DNA from: Flavobacterium sp.
GTDB lineage: Bacteria; Bacteroidota; Bacteroidia; Flavobacteriales; Flavobacteriaceae
Assembly: GCA_008501705.1 (NCBI GenBank)
Contig: QQUG01000015.1
Span: 1-43,557, forward strand
Reading direction: 5' to 3'
Length of the DNA stretch: 43,557 nucleotides
Position numbers and translations under genes: made by a program. Positions within the stretch are counted from its first letter, which is position 1. The number at the start of each line of letters is the position of its first letter. Shown in pieces: positions 41,209 through 43,557 of the stretch. The notes under the pieces are model-generated. The model worked only from the letters and a program-made list of their open reading frames with translations, was not told the origin of the DNA and made no database searches.

Positions 41209-41994
41209 TTAAATATGAGTCGGGCGAACTAATTTTTGATTAAAACATTTAACCAACATCTTGTATAATTTGGGATGTTTCTTTTTAAGTAAGTCCGGAC
41301 GTTCAAAAAAATACTCTGAAGCAACCGCAAAGAATTCAGCTTGATTAGTGCCACCATATTTTCTGATATCAGAATGGTTATCATTTATCGCTTCCATTTC
41401 TTTATGGATTAAGTTTAACCAAGGTATGGCATATTGATGTTCCAATAGCCGTTCTGGCACACCGTCTGTTCTATCGTCCAACTTATCTATAAGATGTACG
41501 AATTCGTGTATGCCAGTATTACTTTTATCGGTTGTATTTTTAAAGCCGTGGTATAATGCTTTTTTGGAAAGTATCATTTGCTTCTCGAACCTTCCATTAC
41601 CAACTATTCCACCAATATTCCGTGAGTTATCCTTACTGCTAAATTGCATATCCTCATTAAAATTATCTGGATATAACAGGATTCCGCTTAAATTGGTGTA
41701 GTGCCATTCTTTGAAGCCAAAAACAGGGATTACTGCACTTGCTGCAATTAAAATCTTGTCCAATTCTTCTAGTTCAAACTGCACAGCATCAATATAGACC
41801 TCACTTAAAAATAGCATCATTTTTTGCTGAAAAATTAGCTGTCCGTCTTTTGAAAGATTTCTATAAAACAGCACATTATCCATTAATAATTTATGCCAAT
41901 GCTCTGGAAATGGCTTTACGCCTTGGCGTTTCGCTTTTCTATAAAAATGAACAGCAAAGAGAATAATCACAACCGAAATTAAGATATAAGCCAT
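41209..41994 (-). CDS. MtfA-like M90-family zinc peptidase
   Basis: MtfA in E. coli is a zinc aminopeptidase that also binds the Mlc repressor. The 261-residue protein here has an N-terminal membrane anchor (AYILISVVIILFAVHFY), unlike soluble E. coli MtfA. The HEFVHLIDKLDD segment is the HExxH-like zinc motif of the M90 family (HEFVH, with the catalytic Glu), and NQAEFFAVASEYFFERP supplies the third ligand Glu. It ends 17 bases after the convergent integrase gene and follows copZ by 14 bases, so it belongs to the copper gene operon of the element. Its substrate is unknown. Confidence 0.85.
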   Translation of the reverse strand: MAYILISVVIILFAVHFYRKAKRQGVKPFPEHWHKLLMDNVLFYRNLSKDGQLIFQQKMMLFLSEVYIDAVQFELEELDKILIAASAVIPVFGFKEWHYTNLSGILLYPDNFNEDMQFSSKDNSRNIGGIVGNGRFEKQMILSKKALYHGFKNTTDKSNTGIHEFVHLIDKLDDRTDGVPERLLEHQYAIPWLNLIHKEMEAINDNHSDIRKYGGTNQAEFFAVASEYFFERPDLLKKKHPKLYKMLVKCFNQKLVRPTHI

Positions 41995-42008
41995 ATTAAA
42001 AAAACGTA

Positions 42009-42221
42009 TTAATCTACAGGTTCCGCTTTAAATCCTACTTTTTGCAAAGTAGATGTTACGTCTTCTTTAGTTGCACCATCGCTTTCAATGGTTAAGATTT
42101 TATTAGGATTGGCAGTATCTACTTCCCAACTTTCTACACCTTCTTGTTTGTTTAAAAAAGGGGTTACTTTCGATACACACCCACCACAATTGATATTTGT
42201 TTTAAATTTTAAAGTTTTCAT
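42009..42221 (-). CDS. copZ: HMA-domain copper chaperone (CopZ-like)
   Basis: The 70-residue protein is a single heavy-metal-associated domain with a ferredoxin-like fold. The metal site is NINCGGCVSKV, the CxxC of the family, with Asn in place of the usual Met before it. Such proteins hand Cu(I) to CopA-type ATPases. It lies 20 bases downstream of the ATPase gene, which fits a shared transcript. Other soft metals remain possible. Confidence 0.82.
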   Translation of the reverse strand: MKTLKFKTNINCGGCVSKVTPFLNKQEGVESWEVDTANPNKILTIESDGATKEDVTSTLQKVGFKAEPVD

Positions 42222-42241
42222 TGTATTGAATTTATTTGTTA

Positions 42242-43557
42242 TTAAAGTTTTACTCGTTTAAGTCTTAAGCTATTTGCAACTACAGACACACTACTGAATG
42301 CCATTGCAGCACCTGCTATCATCGGATCCAATAAAAAACCGTTTACGGGATACAAAACTCCTGCTGCAATTGGAATACCGATGATATTGTAAATGAATGC
42401 CCAGAACAAATTCTGACGAATGCCCAACACGGTTCTTTTTGATAGTTCCAGTGCTTTGGGGATGGATTGTAAATCTGACGTTATCAAGGTCATTTTTGCT
42501 ACATCCATTGCTATATCGGAACCTTTACCCATTGCAATGCTTACATTCGCCTGTGCCAAAGCGTGGGAATCATTAATCCCATCGCCAACCATAGCTACTA
42601 TCTTTCCATCCGCCTGTAATTTCTCGACAAAAGCCGCTTTGTCCGAAGGCATTACTTCGCCTTGGTAATTTGTTATTCCTACCTGATTTGCAACAGCTAA
42701 TGCGGTTTTACTGTTATCTCCCGTGAGCATATAGACCTCAATGCCTCTTTCTTGAAGCATAGCTATAGCTTTTTTTGAAGTTTCTTTAATCTTGTCTGCA
42801 ATGGCCAGTATCGCGAGCACTTGATTTTCGTTACCAAAGAATATGACTGTTTTTGCTTTTTCTTCGAGACTTTCTGCTGTTTGCATTAAAGTAGTGTCGA
42901 TTTGAATATTCTTTTCGACCATTAGTTTATGGTTGCCCACATAATATTTTGAACCATTCTGCTGTTGCGCCTTTACACCTTTTCCGGTAATACTTTCGAA
43001 GGAAGTAATTTCTGCTTGTTCAATATTTTCCTCTTTCAAATGATTAACGACTGCTTCTGCCAAAGGATGTTCTGATTGCCCTTCGATAGCCAAGAGAATT
43101 TCCTTGTATTCATTTTGATTTTCAAGCTTATCGTTCCAGAGTATATCGGTTACCAATGGTTTTCCTTCTGTAATGGTACCTGTTTTATCCAGGATTACTG
43201 CATTCACTTTATGGCCGAGTTCTAAACTTTCGGCATCCTTTATCAAAATATTGTTTTCAGCGCCCTTGCCGATACCCACCATTATGGCAGTAGGCGTTGC
43301 CAAGCCCAAGGCACAGGGACAAGCGATAACCAGTACGGCCACAGAAGTTAATAAGGCTTGTGAAAAGGCATTATCGCCTCCTACTGACATCCAGACGATG
43401 AAGGTGACAATGGAAATACCGAGTACCACAGGAACAAAAATACCAGCAATCTTATCGACCAGTTTTTGAACGGGTGCCTTACTCCCTTGTGCTTGCTGAA
43501 CCATTTTAATAATTTGGGAAAGCAGGGTTTCCCCGCCTACTTTTTCAGCGGTAAATT
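42242..43557 (-). CDS. copA: C-terminal part of a Cu+-exporting P1B-type ATPase
   Basis: The frame stays open past the listed ATG (43504) to the window edge, with VGGETLLSQIIK immediately before it, so the gene starts outside. Visible parts are the transmembrane metal-site CPCALGLATPT (CPC motif), the phosphorylated DKTGTITEG, an ATP-binding segment with EGQSEHPLAEAV (HP motif), the hinge GDGINDSHALA and the last two helices with the MAFSSVSVVANSLRLKR end. The CPC and SSVSVVANS elements are typical of Cu(I) rather than zinc or cadmium pumps. It would be the first visible gene of a minus-strand copper operon. Confidence 0.9.
   Translation of the reverse strand, partial: FTAEKVGGETLLSQIIKMVQQAQGSKAPVQKLVDKIAGIFVPVVLGISIVTFIVWMSVGGDNAFSQALLTSVAVLVIACPCALGLATPTAIMVGIGKGAENNILIKDAESLELGHKVNAVILDKTGTITEGKPLVTDILWNDKLENQNEYKEILLAIEGQSEHPLAEAVVNHLKEENIEQAEITSFESITGKGVKAQQQNGSKYYVGNHKLMVEKNIQIDTTLMQTAESLEEKAKTVIFFGNENQVLAILAIADKIKETSKKAIAMLQERGIEVYMLTGDNSKTALAVANQVGITNYQGEVMPSDKAAFVEKLQADGKIVAMVGDGINDSHALAQANVSIAMGKGSDIAMDVAKMTLITSDLQSIPKALELSKRTVLGIRQNLFWAFIYNIIGIPIAAGVLYPVNGFLLDPMIAGAAMAFSSVSVVANSLRLKRVKL

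Larger units (their letters stand above)
39685..43557. mobile_element. Left end of a tRNA-Leu-integrated element (genomic island or ICE), cut by the window
   Basis: The element begins at the tRNA-Leu fragment and carries a tyrosine integrase next to that edge, which is the usual placement. Visible cargo is a peptidase and copper genes. The other end and any conjugation genes are beyond the window. Confidence 0.75.

Overview
The window looks like a chromosomal segment of a marine or environmental Flavobacteriia member (Bacteroidota). The signs are a type IX secretion sorting domain, TAnnTTTG-type promoter elements (one with a textbook TTTG-N19-TATCTTTG layout), many short lipoprotein and secreted-protein signals, a mevalonate pathway, a shortened fold-III arginine decarboxylase and a Bacteroidota-type tyrosine integrase. 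The organism cannot be named to genus from this sequence alone.

Layout. 1-6.3 kb: the end of a membrane glycosyltransferase, two tandem LpxR-like outer-membrane proteins, a lipoprotein M28 peptidase divergent from a PD40/TolB-like lipoprotein, and a GT-C membrane glycosyltransferase. 6.3-11.2 kb (minus strand): a VOC protein and a tightly packed polyamine operon (arginine decarboxylase, agmatinase, deoxyhypusine-synthase-like enzyme, acidic small protein, RMD1-family protein) behind a structured leader. 11.5-15.7 kb (minus): an RluB/RsuA-type protein whose catalytic motifs are degraded, then a UbiA prenyltransferase, a mevalonate-kinase-like GHMP kinase and diphosphomevalonate decarboxylase. 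15.8-17.7 kb: a secreted serine hydrolase with a T9SS sorting domain.

17.9-24.8 kb (plus): the least explained unit. An ECF-type sigma factor, a TPR-bearing anti-sigma-like membrane protein, a 1083-residue TPR-CHAT protein, an exported transglutaminase-like protein with a Cys-His-Glu set, and a small exported membrane-anchored protein lie head to tail and end at a perfect 15-bp stem-loop. Two putative cysteine peptidases under their own sigma factor make this the best candidate for an undescribed envelope signalling or processing system.

24.9-34.6 kb: a surface-type beta-roll protein with an S74 chaperone domain, DUF1697, a BaiN-like flavoprotein, a membrane-anchored EEP-fold protein, a group II PLP decarboxylase, a sugar porter plus fructokinase pair, and small membrane or secreted proteins. 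34.9-39.6 kb: an Rrf2 regulator, a RIC/ScdA di-iron repair protein, a B12-dependent class II ribonucleotide reductase and a deoxynucleoside-kinase-like P-loop protein. The Rrf2 and RIC genes share a dyad motif, and at rrf2 it overlaps the -33 box.

39.7 kb to the end: an integrated element. Its edge is a 3' fragment of a tRNA-Leu(UAG) gene, followed by repeated TGTTGTACCTA boxes and a tyrosine integrase. The visible cargo is an M90/MtfA-like peptidase, a CopZ-like copper chaperone and a Cu+ P-type ATPase cut by the window end.
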